Part shown: positions 63,001 through 64,000 of the stretch, piece by piece | Layout: every line of letters begins with the position of its first letter | How positions within the stretch are numbered: the first letter of the stretch is position 1 | Source: Streptomyces camelliae | GTDB taxonomy: Bacteria; Actinomycetota; Actinomycetes; Streptomycetales; Streptomycetaceae | Assembly: GCF_027625935.1 (NCBI RefSeq) | Contig: NZ_CP115300.1 | Span: 1,860,001-1,924,000, forward strand | Direction: 5' to 3' | DNA length: 64,000 bases | The notes under the pieces: model-generated | Database searches by the model: none | Told to the model about the DNA's origin: nothing | Seen by the model: only the letters and a program-made list of their open reading frames with translations | Program-made: the position numbers and the translations under genes

Positions 63001-64000
63001 CGGCGAACAGCCCGCGCCAGGAGACCGGGGCGCCCTGGACGTATGCCTCGGCCAGTGACAGCAGCAGCCGCGTGCGGCCGCCGTCGTCACGCCGCAGCGT
63101 GCCGAGGGCTCCGGCGGTGCCGGGCGCCACGTCGTCCAGGGTCTCCTGGACCGCCGGGGCCAGGACGGGGTGCGGGCTGCTTTCCACGAACAGCCGGTGG
63201 CCCTGCTCGGCCAGCGCCGTGACGGCCTCGTGGAAGCGGACGGTCCGGCGCAGGTTGCGGTACCAGTAGTCGGCGTCGAAGGCGGTCGGTTCGGCCCAGT
63301 CGCCGGTCAGGGTGGAGAACACCGGGATCTCCGGACTCCTGGGAACGACCGGGGCCAGAGCGCTGCGGATCTCCTCCTCGATGGCCTCGACATGAGCCGA
63401 GTGCGAGGCATAGTCGACAGGAACCCGACGCGTACGGATACCCTCCCCCGCACAGCGCTCCGCCAGCTCCTCCAACGCCTCACCGTCACCGGACACCACC
63501 ACCGCACCAGGCCCGTTCACAGCAGCCAGCGCCAACCGCCCCGACCACGCGGCAACCAGAACAGCCACCCGTTCGGCAGAAGCCGCCACCGACAACATGC
63601 CGCCCTTCCCGGCAAGCGCCCTGATCGCCCTGGAGCGCAACGCCACCACACGCGCCGCATCCTCAAGACTCAACGCACCCGCCACACACGCCGCCGCGAT
63701 CTCACCCTGCGAATGCCCCACCACAGCAGCCGGCCGCACCCCGAACTCCCGCCACAGGGCCGCAAGCGACACCATCACCGCGAACAACACCGGCTGCACC
63801 ACATCCACACGCTCCAGCGACGGCGCCTGCCCCACCCCCCGCAGCACATCCACCACCGACCACCCGGTGAACGGCTCCAACGCCGCCGCACACTCACCAA
63901 GACGCTCCGCGAACACCGGCTCACCCGCCAGCAACTCCCGGCCCATCCCGACCCACTGCGACCCCTGCCCCGGAAAGACGAACACGGGGGCGATCCGGCT
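60083..64000 (-). CDS. Modular type I PKS, C-terminal module (AT-DH-KR-ACP visible), cut by window
   Basis: The frame is open past base 64000; about 1305 residues are visible. [20 protein letters not shown] and VDYASHSAH, where YASH marks methylmalonyl-Co[17 protein letters not shown] (HxxxGxxxxP) and LLDAALH, both intact. [18 protein letters not shown] with LDD in AGVLDDGVV (B-type) and the active Tyr in [27 protein letters not shown]-terminal docking region ([35 protein letters not shown]) should contact the N-terminal helix of the 56740-60024 protein. The KS lies outside the window. Expected output is an alpha-methyl enoyl unit. Confidence 0.92.
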   Translation of the reverse strand, partial: SRIAPVFVFPGQGSQWVGMGRELLAGEPVFAERLGECAAALEPFTGWSVVDVLRGVGQAPSLERVDVVQPVLFAVMVSLAALWREFGVRPAAVVGHSQGEIAAACVAGALSLEDAARVVALRSRAIRALAGKGGMLSVAASAERVAVLVAAWSGRLALAAVNGPGAVVVSGDGEALEELAERCAGEGIRTRRVPVDYASHSAHVEAIEEEIRSALAPVVPRSPEIPVFSTLTGDWAEPTAFDADYWYRNLRRTVRFHEAVTALAEQGHRLFVESSPHPVLAPAVQETLDDVAPGTAGALGTLRRDDGGRTRLLLSLAEAYVQGAPVSWRGLFAAAEAVPLPTYPFQRERYWLDPVVRPGAAFAAGPGDHGHPLLDTAVALAGESGVLFTGTLSLAAHPWLADHAVDGVVLLPGTAFLELALHAGRQTDCAEVEDLTLEAPLALPAAGETQLQVLVGPADAEGRRPVTVHSRPAAAATANETDWTRHASGSVRPATALTQPPAPAGTPWPPQDAVPADVDAFYPLLAERGYGYGPAFQGLRAAWRRDGTRFAEVRLAGGDGFTLHPALLDAALHVLALEAATEPADDGIRLPFSWSGVRLHAAGATALRVEVTPVGPDSVSLALSTPDGTPVGTVDELTVRPISARQLAALRSAVPLPLHQVEWAELPPVPASPAPSCVLLEAVDDEAHTPTGNPAVDPELLALAALADAERVPELVLVRSTSAPDDGSPEAVRAALHRVLELVQTWLEDERFDGSRLVVCTRNAVGADEETRLTGLADAAVWGLVRSAQSEHPDRLALLDLDEDADRLSAAHPVLSRLAAGEPQLALHDGRILAPRLTPAPPAGDPAPSSGPAASADPSDPTALTGIDPAGTVLITGGTGTLGALFARHLVAAHGVRHLLLAGRRGTGAPGVPELVAELRESGAEVTVAACDVADRTALADLLTGIPAEHPLTAVVHTAGVLDDGVVASLTPSHLDTVLRAKADAAWHLHEATRDMDLGAFVLFSSVAGILGSPGQANYAAANAYLDALARHRRATGRPGLSLAWGLWAESSGMTGNLDGAHLERLRRGGVVPLTGDDGRALFDAALSSGHPALVPVRLDMAALRRASAQGILPAVLRDLVPAPDREAASTEAEIPAADRILTLPAEQRDEALLDLVRACVAAVLGHTSPDSVDPLQAFKEIGFDSLTAVQLRNRLNAATGQRLPATLVFDHPTPAALAAHLATELFPPAATTADRLLVRLTELEEALPDEAMDEETRGLVTARLEAVLARWRRPAATEPAERLREASPDEIFAFIDKELGRRTD

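Overview
The window is high-GC actinobacterial DNA that looks like Streptomyces. Support for this comes from the GC-rich codon use, GTG/TTG starts, many 4-nt ATGA/GTGA gene overlaps, and the gene content: modular PKS/NRPS genes, a SARP regulator, a secreted RNase Sa and a fused Kgd-type 2-oxoglutarate dehydrogenase. No tRNA, rRNA or CRISPR array was seen. Both ends cut genes: a PepSY membrane protein on the left and a modular PKS on the right.

Left part (1-3.8 kb): the PepSY protein tail, then decayed DNA. It holds a frameshifted restriction-endonuclease-like gene, a strong hairpin, a 35-codon stub of a pcaD-like gene, and a multiply frameshifted IS110-type transposase. The pcaD stub recurs with the same truncation at 21.4 kb.

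3.8-17 kb is a zinc-limitation island. It carries two Fur-family Zur-like regulators, a ZnuABC-type importer with two permeases, two COG0523 (CobW) GTPases, a cysteine-free ribosomal protein L32, a SmtB-like and a CmtR-like ArsR sensor, a CDF exporter, a WD40 protein, two thioredoxin-like ferredoxin-type proteins and a CooC-like ATPase. Four 15-bp sites (consensus TGRNNWYCATTTYCA) lie in front of zur, the ATPase gene, znuA and the L32/CobW pair. They read as one Zur regulon in which zinc uptake, GTPase metal handling and zinc-free ribosomal protein replacement are switched on together.

17-39.7 kb is mixed. It contains a secreted S53 peptidase, a truncated YibE/F gene, an MFS exporter with three regulatory-like domains, a TnpB-like stub, a translationally coupled SNF2 helicase/SWIM pair, a ROK kinase, and a sugar ABC transporter with a GntR regulator and a Gfo/Idh/MocA dehydrogenase. 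Two identical ATTGTCCGGACAT sites flank the gntR gene. A P450 and an RNase Sa homologue follow.

39.8-64 kb is the edge of a biosynthetic gene cluster. A Kgd-like enzyme sits at the border, followed by a type II thioesterase, TetR + MFS, SARP, a C-A-PCP NRPS, an alpha/beta-hydrolase-fold protein with a Cys-Asp-His triad, a second MFS, ferredoxin + P450, a flavin monooxygenase and two modular PKS genes. The last PKS module has no reductive domains (malonyl AT), a single amino-acid module follows, and the Cys hydrolase resembles the Dieckmann cyclases of tirandamycin/streptolydigin/nocamycin pathways. The simplest reading is a 3-acyl tetramic acid (or derived pyridone) whose remaining PKS modules lie beyond base 64,000.
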